Assembly (NCBI GenBank): GCA_002403075.1
Contig: DHHB01000040.1
Span: 16,522 to 71,852, forward strand
Length of the DNA: 55,331 bases
DNA from: a bacterium UBP1_UBA4783
GTDB taxonomy: Bacteria > Krumholzibacteriota > Krumholzibacteriia > Krumholzibacteriales > Krumholzibacteriaceae
Direction: 5' to 3'
The notes under the pieces are model-generated. The model did no database searches. It saw nothing but the letters and a program-made list of their open reading frames with translations, and was not told where the DNA came from. Below are positions 6,290 to 15,036 of the stretch, piece after piece. Position 1 is the first letter of the stretch; each line of letters begins with the position of its first letter. The translations under genes and the position numbers were made by a program.

Positions 6290-9200
6290 CTACTTGGTCC
6301 GTTTCTTCAGATCCTTGATCTCGTCGAAGATCCTCTTGCGGCTCGGCACCTCGAGGTAGGAGATTTTGAGCTCTTCCTCGTCGAGGGTTTCGGTGATCTG
6401 TTTCAGCGTCTCGATCGCGTCCTGAAAATAATCGATCGCTTTCCCGTACTCGCTCCGATCGCGGTGATAGAGCGCGAGCTCCCGCTGTATCTGCCAGGTG
6501 TTCTCCCTCGTCCCCATCTTTTTGCTCGCGCGCAATCCCTCGGCGAGAAGCGCCCGGGCGTCGTCGTCGCCTGCGCATCGGGCGATCATTCCTCTGCCGA
6601 GCATGAGAAACGGCTTGAGATACTCGCAGTGGATTTCGTCGTAGATTTTCACTGCTTGCTTGATGCTCCGCGCCGCTTCCTTGATCTCCCCGAGCGTGGC
6701 GAGCAGAATGCTCTTCTGGACAAGCGCGAGAACGACGTCGTCCCGATCCTCGGCCTTCTTGAAGAAGGCAAGGGCCTTGTCCGCAAAGGTGAGGGCTTTC
6801 TTGTGCCGCAGATTGATGTGGTGATAGGTCGAATAGCACATGTTGTAGTGGCCGAGACCGATTGCGCTATTGAAATTAGCTGCGCTTAGACGCAACATAT
6901 GCATTTTTGAAATAAACCTCTTCTCGAACGATTTGCCCAAGAGAGCATATAGTTGCGCCGGTTTGATGTTGGACGTTGAACCGATCTGAGTTATGCTGCG
7001 CTCTCGCGCGAGCCTTTCTGTGTGGTTTATTGATGCCATTGCTTGTCCGTAGTCGCCCAATGCTCGATAGGCTAGAACAATATTATAGCCTGCATTTACG
7101 GCCTCCGATAATTGGTTGTAACGGATTGCAAGGGAATAAGCATTCTTAATGTTTGCAAGCAACAAGGGGTAATTCCCTCTTGCATAGTAATTGCCGCAAA
7201 TGCTGTTTAAACTCTGAATCATTCCCTGCATGTCATCATGTCTTTTCTCTATTGATAATTTCTCTTCAAGATGAAGTAGCTGATCTTCGTACTCACCTGA
7301 TAAAAAACTGACTGAACCGAGACAATGATGTATTGCTTTTCGCGCGTTGTCGTTTGCTCTGGGCAGATATCGTTCAAGCAAATGAAGGTTAGAACGCAGC
7401 TTCTTCATATCGCCCCCTCTTTTGTATCTATGACAAAGCTTCGCTAGGGCGATGAGATACATATTCAGGTCAACTCGCTTGAATAGGGCTTGTGCCATTT
7501 CGAGATAATACGTTTTTCTTCTTTTGGATAAGTCTCCGAGAATCAAATAGATCTCTGCCGTTAGATGCTCCATTTGTTTGTTACGAAGGATATGCCTTGC
7601 CTTTCTTGCGGAGACCAGTGCAGCCCTTGAATCTCCAAGGCTCTCAAAGATGTATGACAGTTTCATCATGTAACTAGCCTTGATAATAGGATGCTGCTCA
7701 TTCCGAATAAGCAAAGTGTAGGATTCAACAGCTTCATGGAGCAATCCGGCCTGGTGCTGAAGCGGTGCAAGCCAGGCATATACTTGTGAACAATGTGCCG
7801 GAATGCCCATGCGAAGTGCGAAATTCTTGAGATGGATAAAAAAATGCAGGCAATCATATGGCATGTAGTATGAGTAGAGATTATTTGCTATTTCCTGCCC
7901 ATGCATCATAGCTTTGTCAATATCATTGCCATCAATGTAATGACGAGCAATCCTTATAAATTCGTTTGGCTCCGCAGCCGAGAGAAAAGCTGCGACTCGA
8001 AGGTTCCGTTCCTTGAGCCGATCAGCGTGACAATTCTGGATAATGGCTTCTCTGTAGCTCGGATGGGCAAAGGAGATAAAGCCATTCGGCCGAGCGAGAA
8101 TAATTGCTTTGGCTATGAGGGCGTGCTTAGCGCTCTCCCAAGATGGAATCGTGCTTCCCGCAAGATCGGCCAAGCGATCAGACGATATTTCGTGGTTGAG
8201 GATCGCGAGAAGCTCGAGCAAGTTCCTCTCGTCTTCCTTGAGGTCACCAAGTATTAGCTCGAGGCCCCCCTTGCTTTCGATGGGGATGTCGCTTTGAGCG
8301 AAGAGTATCCTATTGAAAGTCCATTTGCCGTCCTCGCGTCGAATTATCCCCTGGGAAAGGAGATGTCTGAGCGCAGTTTCGATTACGAGAGGGAGTCCAT
8401 GGGTTCTGGTCAGAAGATGCCCACGCTCGCTGTCCGAAAAGAGCTCTTCGCCGAATGTCCCGAGGAAATAATCCTTCAATACATTATCCGAAAAACCCTC
8501 GACATCGAGAAACGCCGCATCCGGTGAAGCTCCGAGCCTCGCAACGAGCCTCGATACTTCTTCGGTTGGATGGACATCCTCATTGAGACTCAGCACGATC
8601 TTGATATTTGAATCAGCGAGATCCAGATGAGTAAGAATCTGATTCACAAATCGCACGTGATCCGGGCCGAGCCTGTCGATATCCGGAAGGATCAATACAG
8701 TGGGGCGACGGGATGCAATCTCGTGAAGAACGTCGACGATATAGTTCATAAGGACGAGGGATCGCTGTTCCATGTCGCCGGAATCGACCACATCCTTGAA
8801 AGATTGCGCGCTCGAAAAGATTGTCGAGGTTTTATCGAGCAATATCCGTTGCTCAGGACCTGGAAGCTGGTCCGAGACGATTCGAACAAGCTCTTTCATA
8901 GAGAAATAGTTGTAGGGAATCGACGAGAGATCGATGATGAACCGTTGTTTAAGTTGCTCCGCCTGAGCCACCTTGCGAATGATGGACTTTTTCCCCACAC
9001 CTCGCGGGCCCCTCAAAACGAGCACTTTCTTTTCTTTCTGTCGCTGACGGAGAAACTGGGCTATCTCATCGAGCTCCCTCTCTCTATCGACGAAAACGGG
9101 ATGAATGGTTGGTGCGCTTTCTGCATCAAGAGAGAGCACTTTGGTTCTGAACGAGTCTCGTGCGGCCTTTGCGCTTGAGGGACGCTGCAGCGGATCAGCG

Positions 9201-9949
9201 TCGCAGAGATCGAGTATGAATGATGCGATGGATGATGGATTCTTGACGCTTGCTCCGGATAATTTCTTGCTCATTCCATCGTAGCGATGCTTGAGCAACT
9301 CATCTGCAAGATCAATGGCTGCGGGAAAATCGAGATTTTCGATCGATTCGCAGAGGCTGGCGCCGAGGGCATATAGATCGGTTGAGGGGCTCTTGCGCGC
9401 TCCCGACTGCAGAATTTCCGGCGCGAGGAAGCGCGGCGTGCCGCTTACCCCTCTGCTTCGACCTGCGCCGCTCGACGTCAATCCGAAATCGAGCAGCTTG
9501 GCACTAAGCGAAGTCCCGGTGGCTGCTATCATTACGTTTTCGGGCTTGATGTCTCCGTGAACGACGCCGTTCTCATTAAGGAATTCGAGAGCGGCAAGAA
9601 GCTGATCGATAAGAGCGGGTACCGCGTTGAGATTGCCGGCACCGCCCAGGAACGACCTCAAATCCGCGCCTTCGAGGTATTCCATGGTGAAGTAGAAGAG
9701 CCTCGATTCGAGAGTTCCGAAATCGTATACGCGAACGAGGTTCGGATGCTGGAGCTTCGAGAGGACCTTGAATTCTTTCATCAAGGACGCGCGGATTGTT
9801 GAAGAATCCTGGGAGATTGTTTTAAGAGCGAGGACGCGATCGAGCTTCGAATCGAAGACGCGATAGACCTTTCCGAAACCGCCCTCGCCGATGATCGATT
9901 CGATTCTGTATCTCGACGGCAACCCCACGATCTCTGACATGGTGCCCAT
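6290..9949 (-). CDS. Ser/Thr protein kinase - STAND-like NTPase - TPR signalling protein
   Basis: About 1,219 aa. An N-terminal Hanks-type kinase has glycine loop GEGGFGKV (21-28), Lys43 in ALK, catalytic HGDIKPEN (131-138) and DFG (154-156). All catalytic residues are present, and HGD in place of HRD makes it a non-RD kinase. From about residue 290 (VDRERELDEIAQFL) comes an NTPase domain with P-loop RGPRGVGKKS and Walker B LILPDIDR, as in STAND/AAA ATPases. The last 550 or so residues are TPR-like helices. No transmembrane segment is seen. The start is uncertain: ATG at 9949 or 9940, or TTG at 9976, none with a clear ribosome site. DNA from about 6,900 to 8,900 is visibly more AT-rich than its neighbours. 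A strong terminator abuts the start. Confidence 0.9.
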   Translation of the reverse strand: MGTMSEIVGLPSRYRIESIIGEGGFGKVYRVFDSKLDRVLALKTISQDSSTIRASLMKEFKVLSKLQHPNLVRVYDFGTLESRLFYFTMEYLEGADLRSFLGGAGNLNAVPALIDQLLAALEFLNENGVVHGDIKPENVMIAATGTSLSAKLLDFGLTSSGAGRSRGVSGTPRFLAPEILQSGARKSPSTDLYALGASLCESIENLDFPAAIDLADELLKHRYDGMSKKLSGASVKNPSSIASFILDLCDADPLQRPSSAKAARDSFRTKVLSLDAESAPTIHPVFVDRERELDEIAQFLRQRQKEKKVLVLRGPRGVGKKSIIRKVAQAEQLKQRFIIDLSSIPYNYFSMKELVRIVSDQLPGPEQRILLDKTSTIFSSAQSFKDVVDSGDMEQRSLVLMNYIVDVLHEIASRRPTVLILPDIDRLGPDHVRFVNQILTHLDLADSNIKIVLSLNEDVHPTEEVSRLVARLGASPDAAFLDVEGFSDNVLKDYFLGTFGEELFSDSERGHLLTRTHGLPLVIETALRHLLSQGIIRREDGKWTFNRILFAQSDIPIESKGGLELILGDLKEDERNLLELLAILNHEISSDRLADLAGSTIPSWESAKHALIAKAIILARPNGFISFAHPSYREAIIQNCHADRLKERNLRVAAFLSAAEPNEFIRIARHYIDGNDIDKAMMHGQEIANNLYSYYMPYDCLHFFIHLKNFALRMGIPAHCSQVYAWLAPLQHQAGLLHEAVESYTLLIRNEQHPIIKASYMMKLSYIFESLGDSRAALVSARKARHILRNKQMEHLTAEIYLILGDLSKRRKTYYLEMAQALFKRVDLNMYLIALAKLCHRYKRGGDMKKLRSNLHLLERYLPRANDNARKAIHHCLGSVSFLSGEYEDQLLHLEEKLSIEKRHDDMQGMIQSLNSICGNYYARGNYPLLLANIKNAYSLAIRYNQLSEAVNAGYNIVLAYRALGDYGQAMASINHTERLARERSITQIGSTSNIKPAQLYALLGKSFEKRFISKMHMLRLSAANFNSAIGLGHYNMCYSTYHHINLRHKKALTFADKALAFFKKAEDRDDVVLALVQKSILLATLGEIKEAARSIKQAVKIYDEIHCEYLKPFLMLGRGMIARCAGDDDARALLAEGLRASKKMGTRENTWQIQRELALYHRDRSEYGKAIDYFQDAIETLKQITETLDEEELKISYLEVPSRKRIFDEIKDLKKRTK

Positions 9950-9978
9950 GGTAACGGCGCGGCGGGCGGAAGCCAATA

Positions 9979-10008
9979 AAAAACCCTCTCAACCAAGAGA
10001 GGGTTTTT
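9979..10008. terminator. Strong bidirectional intrinsic terminator
   Basis: The arms AAAAACCCTCTC (9979-9990) and GAGAGGGTTTTT (9997-10008) pair perfectly around a 6-base loop and give U-runs on both strands. On the minus strand it lies 25 bp after the ZU5 lipoprotein gene and only 29-38 bp before the possible kinase ATGs. Confidence 0.9.
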
Positions 10009-10033
10009 CGGCACTCGAATTGATACGCCTTGC

Positions 10034-10600
10034 CTATGGCTTGAATGGATCCACCTTATTATTATGGTCATCTCCGAATTCGCTGAAGTGCTCCAGCCTC
10101 GCCTTCACGCCCTCGCTGTCCATGTAGCTTCCGATGCTTTCCCAGAGGCCGGTCACTTCGTTGTGCCACAGGATGTTGTGATCGCCATCGACCGTCGCCA
10201 CGACCTCCATCGGCAGCGACAGGATAACCTCGGCCTTGAACTGGATGCCGTGCGGCCCGAGGCGAACCATCGCCTTCGGGAACTCGGGCATCTCGATCGT
10301 GATTTCGGTGTCTTTCTCGACCGCGCCGGGCGCGAAAGAGAGACTGAAATACCCGTTGCTCACGACGCCGCCCTTTTCGGCGGAGATCATGCCGGAGGCA
10401 ACGGAGCTGCGCATGATGGCATCGGACTCCTTGGAGGCGGATAGAAGCGTGGCGAAAGAGGGGTCTTCAACACCGGGCATGAGGAGGGAATCGTTCGAGG
10501 GGGCGACAGGAGAGTAGGTCCCACACCCTAGGGCAGCCAGTACACTGAGGGAGGAGATCGCCATCAGGATTCTGAGGGCTCTTTTCTTTCCACCACGCAT
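10034..10600 (-). CDS. ZU5-domain-like lipoprotein
   Basis: Encodes 188 aa. A basic start and hydrophobic stretch end in a lipobox (LAALGC), so the protein is probably lipid-anchored after signal-peptidase II cleavage. The middle part (GYFSLSFAPGAV, TEITIEMPEF, GIQFKAEVILSLPM) resembles the ZU5 beta-domain seen in bacterial surface proteins. The tail is acidic and Asn-rich. I preferred the ATG at 10600 over an in-frame GTG at 10609 because GGAGGT lies seven bases before the ATG and overlaps the GTG. The gene has its own -24/-12 promoter at 10654-10669 and lies downstream of EBP3, its likely activator. The function is unknown; envelope sensing or structure is possible. Confidence 0.82.
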   Translation of the reverse strand: MRGGKKRALRILMAISSLSVLAALGCGTYSPVAPSNDSLLMPGVEDPSFATLLSASKESDAIMRSSVASGMISAEKGGVVSNGYFSLSFAPGAVEKDTEITIEMPEFPKAMVRLGPHGIQFKAEVILSLPMEVVATVDGDHNILWHNEVTGLWESIGSYMDSEGVKARLEHFSEFGDDHNNKVDPFKP

Positions 10601-10610
10601 TCTACCCACC

Positions 10611-10927
10611 TCCTCGGGGTATCACAGCCTCTTGTTCAACTGCCCGGTATAAAGGCAACCGAGGTGCCACGGGCCGCCCGCAGCCCCGACGGCAAGGACC
10701 CGAAACACCCCGGAGAGGGCCAGCCGCACGATCGACAGGCGTCGCGCGCGGCTTCATCTCGTTGCCATTAAAACGATTGCATCCGGTTCAGCCGCGGCCG
10801 GGAGAAAGTCGCTTTTCCTTCGAATCGGCGTACTTTCCTGCGGCACGGACGGGCCGACCGGGCTCGCGTCTGGGTATTTTTCATGATGAATGGGGAGCGA
10901 ACGGAGGGATCGGGAGGAGATTCGAAG
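10611..10927. other. Intergenic region between EBP3 and the ZU5 lipoprotein
   Basis: About 320 bp with no gene. It holds the sigma-54 promoter at 10654-10669. Upstream of it are weak symmetric elements that could be enhancer half-sites: GAAAGT/ACTTTC at 10804-10837 and a TTCAT-G-ATGAA palindrome at 10880-10890. Neither is compelling alone. Confidence 0.4.
10654..10669 (-). promoter_or_regulatory. Sigma-54 (-24/-12) promoter of the ZU5 lipoprotein gene
   Basis: Reads TGGCAC-CTCGG-TTGCC on the minus strand, with exact core and spacing. The predicted start is near 10642, about 40 nt before the lipoprotein ATG. It is the second such match in the window and lies just after an EBP gene. Confidence 0.88.
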
Positions 10928-12400
10928 CTATTTGCTTATCAATTCGTCGATTGCGTCGGACGGCTCAAACGAGCCATTTCGGAGATTTTCCTTGGCGGAG
11001 AAGGGATCGATTCCGAATTTTTTCAGCTTGTATCTCAGAGTTCCTCTTCCTACCCGAAGAAGCCCCGCCGCGCGGGTGACGTTGCCCCGTGCACGGGCCA
11101 TGGCGGCTTCGACGAGAGCGCGCTCGGCGGCCTCGAGGGATATGCCGCAGGGTGGCATATCGATGACGATTCGATCGGCTTCTTTCCGGATGGGGAGCGG
11201 AGTTTCCGACGCGTCCCTCGAGAAGGGGAAATCAGACGGTTCGATCGTGCCCGTGGCGTTGAGAAGCACGGCCCGCTCGATCGCGTTGATGAGCTCGCGA
11301 ATGTTGCCGGGCCACCGGTAACGCTCGAGGGTCTCGAACGTCTCCTCGGTCAGTTTAACGGCTCCCTTGCTCATGCGGGCGGCGAAACGGCGGGCGTACT
11401 CGGCCGCGATGGGGCGGATATCCGCCCGGCGCTCCCGAAGGGGCGGAATATTGATTTCGACGACGTTCAGCCGGTAATAGAGGTCCTCGCGGAATCGCCG
11501 CTCCGCCACCGATTGCCGCAGGTCGCGATTGGTCGCCGAGACGACGCGCACGTCCACGGGCAGAAACCGAGTGCCGCTCAAGCGCCGTATGACGCGCGAA
11601 TCGAGGAATTTCAGCAGCTTCGCCTGAAGCGCGTAATCGATTTCGCCGACCTCGTCGAGAAAGATCGTGCCGTTGTTGGCGCATTCGAAAAGCCCCATCT
11701 TCTCGGTCCGCGCGTCGGTGAACGCGCCCGGCTCGTAGCCGAAGAACTCGCTTTCGAGCAGGTTGCGCGGTATCGCCGCGCAGTTGACGTCGATAAACGG
11801 ACCCTCGCGGCGCGGGCTCGCGAGATGCATCGCGCGGGCGAGCGCGCCCTTTCCGGTTCCGCATTCGCCGGTGATCATGATCGAGGTCGTGTCGCTCTCC
11901 GCCACTTTGCGCGCGAGCGCGAGCACTTCGAGCATCCGATCGCTCACCCCGATGATCTCCTCGAAGCCGCCTCTTTCGCGCGTGCGCTTCTCGACGGCGC
12001 TGCGCCGCGTGCGTTTCCCGATGCCCTGCGCCGCCATCGCGAGGATCTGCGAGAGGTCCTCGGCGCGGTACGGGGCGTGGAGAATATGCCGGGCGCCGAG
12101 GATGAGGGCGAGACGGTCGCCGGCAGGGTGATTCGGCGGAAGAAGGAGAACGATCTGCGTCTGGGCGTTCCGCTCCCGCCAGTCGCGAAGCGCCGGCACG
12201 CCGTCATTCGCGTCTCCCGTGCCGAAGCCGTCGGGCACGGAGAGAAGGAGCAAGTCCGGCGCGCTCTCCCTCTCGGCGGCGACGAAGGATGCGGTCGAAT
12301 CGCAGCGCTCCGCCCGCCATCCGCGCTCCTCGCTGATCTTCGCGAGACGCTCGCGGCTCTCGTCCTCGGCCTCTATAATGGAAAGATGGAGGCTCGACAT
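10928..12400 (-). CDS. Sigma-54 activator with degenerate receiver domain (EBP3)
   Basis: NtrC-like layout, 490 aa. An N-terminal receiver-like fold spans about 1-120, a sigma-54 AAA+ domain about 148-375, and a Fis-type HTH follows around residue 440 (NVTRAAGLLRVGRGTLRYKLK). In the receiver the phosphoacceptor Asp position is Ser54 (DLLLLSVPD), the Thr/Ser switch position is Pro (VLLLPPN) and the conserved Lys is Ala (HAPYRAEDL). Ordinary phosphorylation is therefore unlikely. Walker A is GECGTGKG and the sigma-54 loop is GAFTDA at 225-230. The gene lies upstream of the ZU5 lipoprotein with its sigma-54 promoter, the likely target. No partner histidine kinase is nearby. Confidence 0.93.
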   Translation of the reverse strand: MSSLHLSIIEAEDESRERLAKISEERGWRAERCDSTASFVAAERESAPDLLLLSVPDGFGTGDANDGVPALRDWRERNAQTQIVLLLPPNHPAGDRLALILGARHILHAPYRAEDLSQILAMAAQGIGKRTRRSAVEKRTRERGGFEEIIGVSDRMLEVLALARKVAESDTTSIMITGECGTGKGALARAMHLASPRREGPFIDVNCAAIPRNLLESEFFGYEPGAFTDARTEKMGLFECANNGTIFLDEVGEIDYALQAKLLKFLDSRVIRRLSGTRFLPVDVRVVSATNRDLRQSVAERRFREDLYYRLNVVEINIPPLRERRADIRPIAAEYARRFAARMSKGAVKLTEETFETLERYRWPGNIRELINAIERAVLLNATGTIEPSDFPFSRDASETPLPIRKEADRIVIDMPPCGISLEAAERALVEAAMARARGNVTRAAGLLRVGRGTLRYKLKKFGIDPFSAKENLRNGSFEPSDAIDELISK

Positions 12401-12485
12401 AACGCGCTCATCCGTTCCTTCGCTGCGCCGAAAAGGGTAATCCTCAATAAACGAGCAAGATGCGTGCCCTCGGAGTGGTGAGTAT

Positions 12486-12514
12486 TTGAAAGAAATCCCG
12501 CGATTTGCTATGTT
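12486..12514 (+). promoter_or_regulatory. Sigma-70-type promoter of the M30 lipoprotein gene
   Basis: TTGAAA at 12486-12491, a 17-bp spacer, and TATGTT at 12509-12514, giving a predicted leader of about 45 nt before the GTG start at 12567. Confidence 0.6.
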
Positions 12515-12566
12515 TTACACGGCAATCGTTTATGCCCTCGGCCGTTCTCGAAAGGGGAGAAAAAAC

Positions 12567-14480
12567 GTGACGATACGCATGCGGCGCGCGGTGCTCTGGC
12601 TCGGAGTCGTCCTCCTGGCCTCTGCGGGCTGCGGAAACGATACGGCGACCCTGACGAAGGATCCGCCCGATATCGACGAGCTCTCTCCGCTGACGGTGGG
12701 ATTCGGAGACACGTTGACGATCACGGGCTCCGGATTCAACGCCGAAGCGGCCGCGAACCGCATCGTTCTTTCGTCGGGGAGATTCGACGATCCCGCCTCG
12801 CGCCGCGTGGTCGTTCCCTTCGCGGGCTCGCGGACGGAGCTTCGGGGCGTCGTCCCTGACGGCGCGTTCACGGGAAACGCGCGGATCGAGGACACGGAGC
12901 CGCTGTCGGGGCTTCCTCTCGCCGTTCCTCAGCCGCAGTTGCCGTCGAACGCGATGCCGCTCGGCGTCCGGCTCTCGACGGGCGAGGTCGGGAAGGCGTT
13001 CTTCTCCGGAACGGGCTACGAATTTTCGGCCGTCGCCGGGCCGTCGGGGGCGGACTATCTCGTCGTGCTCTTCAGCGACGCGGCGCCGCCCGCCGCTTCA
13101 TGGACGTATACCTACCATATCGCGGCGGTCGGGAGCGGGGTGCTCATGGCCGGCGAGACGGCCGCTCCGGATCGAGGATACGCCGCCGCCGGCGAGGCGC
13201 CTTCGAGGAACACGGACGCCGCGCCCGCGCCGCTCATCCCGGACGGCCCGCGCAAGCGCGAGCTCGACAGGCGCATCGATGAGCAGCTTCGCGAGCTGCT
13301 CGGACGGCCGGGCGGATCGTCCCGAGGGCCCCGGACGGCGCCCCGCCCGAGCGTCGCGGCCGGAACGCCGGCAGCGACGGCGCAGTTCAAGGTCCTAAGG
13401 GACGTTTCAGCGAGCCTCGTCGATCCGGCGAGCTACGTGATCGTGACGGCCGATCTCAAGTTCGAGGGCGCGCACACCCTCCTCTACGTCGACGTGAACA
13501 CGCCGGCGGCTGATCTCACGCAGGCCGAGGCCGAGGCCCTCGGACTCGCGTTCGACGATGGGATCTACGACGCGAACAGACTCGCGTTCGGGAACGAGTC
13601 GGACATCAACGGCGACGGCAAGGTCGCCGTCCTCATGAGCCCCGTCGTGAACGGCCTGACCGATCCCGGATCGGCGTCGACTCGGGGGTTCATCGCGGGG
13701 TATTTCCTGCCGAACGACCTGCTGCCGGCCCTCGTTCCCGCGGGGGCGACGAACGCCATGGAGATCTTCTACTCCATCGTGCCCGATCCGGCGGGACAGT
13801 GGGGCAACGTGTTTCCGAAGGACAAGGTGCTCCCCATCATCGAGGGGGTGCTCGCGCACGAGTTCTTCCACATGATCATCTTCAACTACCGCGTGCTCAT
13901 CTACGGGCGCGGCGTGAGCGGCGACTACATCGAAGATCTGTGGCTCGACGAGGGTCTTGCCCACATCGCGGAGGACGTGAACGGGTACGACGGGAGCAAC
14001 GTCGCGCGCGCGAACCTCTTTCTCGCGGACCCGGGAAACGTGACGCTCATTTACGGCGGCGACGATCTCGAGGAGCGGGGCGCCTCCTTCCTTTTTCTTC
14101 GCCTTCTCGGGGACCGGTACGGCGACGCGATCTTCCGATCCCTCGTCCAGACGAAGCGGATCGGGACCGCAAACGTCGCGGCGGCGTCGGGGGCGGTCTT
14201 CAAGGAGCTCTTCGCCGACTGGGTCGCCGCCCTCTACCTGAGCGGCCGCGGCATCACGGACGATCCTCGCTTCAACTACACGTCGCTCGACATTCTCGCG
14301 GACTTCAGGTCGCCCTACGCGGCGCCCGGGAGCGTGTCGCCCGCCGGCATCGACGGGTTCGTCAAAGCGATGGCGCCCGAATACATCCTGTACGCCGTGC
14401 CCGCGTCGGGCGCGATCGATTTCTCGATCGGGGGAGATCCGACGGGGAGGTTCAATGCGGTCGTCATTCGGCTCCGCTAG
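12567..14480 (+). CDS. M30-like (hyicolysin-type) zinc metalloprotease lipoprotein
   Basis: Encodes 637 aa from a GTG. I chose this start because AGGGGAG lies about seven bases upstream and it gives a compact lipoprotein signal with lipidated Cys22 (LLASAGC). An in-frame TTG at 12486 lies inside the promoter and is rejected. Residues of about 45-130 resemble an IPT/TIG beta-domain (LSPLTVGFGDTLTITGSGF). The C-terminal half has HEFFH at 431-435 and WLDEGLAHIAED downstream, the zinc site of M30-type gluzincins, and an EF-like SDINGDGKV loop earlier. It is probably an outer-membrane or surface protease. A short lipoprotein gene overlaps its 3' end by 26 bp. Confidence 0.88.
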   Translation: MTIRMRRAVLWLGVVLLASAGCGNDTATLTKDPPDIDELSPLTVGFGDTLTITGSGFNAEAAANRIVLSSGRFDDPASRRVVVPFAGSRTELRGVVPDGAFTGNARIEDTEPLSGLPLAVPQPQLPSNAMPLGVRLSTGEVGKAFFSGTGYEFSAVAGPSGADYLVVLFSDAAPPAASWTYTYHIAAVGSGVLMAGETAAPDRGYAAAGEAPSRNTDAAPAPLIPDGPRKRELDRRIDEQLRELLGRPGGSSRGPRTAPRPSVAAGTPAATAQFKVLRDVSASLVDPASYVIVTADLKFEGAHTLLYVDVNTPAADLTQAEAEALGLAFDDGIYDANRLAFGNESDINGDGKVAVLMSPVVNGLTDPGSASTRGFIAGYFLPNDLLPALVPAGATNAMEIFYSIVPDPAGQWGNVFPKDKVLPIIEGVLAHEFFHMIIFNYRVLIYGRGVSGDYIEDLWLDEGLAHIAEDVNGYDGSNVARANLFLADPGNVTLIYGGDDLEERGASFLFLRLLGDRYGDAIFRSLVQTKRIGTANVAAASGAVFKELFADWVAALYLSGRGITDDPRFNYTSLDILADFRSPYAAPGSVSPAGIDGFVKAMAPEYILYAVPASGAIDFSIGGDPTGRFNAVVIRLR

Positions 14481-15036
14481 GGGAGCTCTTCTCGTCCCTT
14501 TTCTTTTTCTCGCGGCCTGCTCCGCCCGGCGCGTCCCGCCGGCGCCGGCGACCGACCCGGCCGTTGTCCTCGAGGGGGTGATCGCGATCGCCGGCCTGGG
14601 AACGTTCGACCGCGACGTCGTCCTCTACGACGAGGGAGGTCCGATCTGCCGGCTCACGGGCGGTAGCGCCGAGCTCGAGCTCCGGAACCTCGCCGGACTC
14701 GGCGTCCGCGTCACCGGGCGCCTCGCGGGCAGGACGAACGATATCCCCGAGTTTCTCATCGACCGGTGGGAGCTGCTGCCGGTCGACGGCCGCGAGCCCG
14801 TCGTCGGCGTGATCGAATCGCGAAACGGCGTTCCGTATCTCGTCGTAGAGCGGAACGCGTTCGAATACCGTCTCGGCGGGCCGCTCGCCGGGGCGCTCGA
14901 GCCGTTATCCGGGTTCAAGGTATGGGTGGCGGGGGAGGAGCGTCCCGCCGGCGAGGAGGGCGCGCGCGAACGGACGCTCGCCGTCGCGAGCTACGGCGTC
15001 CTGCTGCCGCCGCGCTCCCTCAATCGCGCGCCTTGA
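14455..15036 (+). CDS. Lipoprotein of unknown function
   Basis: Encodes 193 aa with a lipobox (FLFLAAC). The rest is beta-rich with no family I recognise. Short repeated segments such as VVLEGVIAIAG and GLGVRVTGRLAG suggest an OB-like small beta-barrel. GGGAGG four to five bases before the ATG supports the start. It overlaps the 3' end of the protease gene by 26 bp in another frame, so the two are translationally linked and probably coexpressed at the envelope. Its 3' end overlaps the convergent PqqD-like gene by 17 bp. Confidence 0.8.
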   Translation: MRSSFGSARGALLVPFLFLAACSARRVPPAPATDPAVVLEGVIAIAGLGTFDRDVVLYDEGGPICRLTGGSAELELRNLAGLGVRVTGRLAGRTNDIPEFLIDRWELLPVDGREPVVGVIESRNGVPYLVVERNAFEYRLGGPLAGALEPLSGFKVWVAGEERPAGEEGARERTLAVASYGVLLPPRSLNRAP

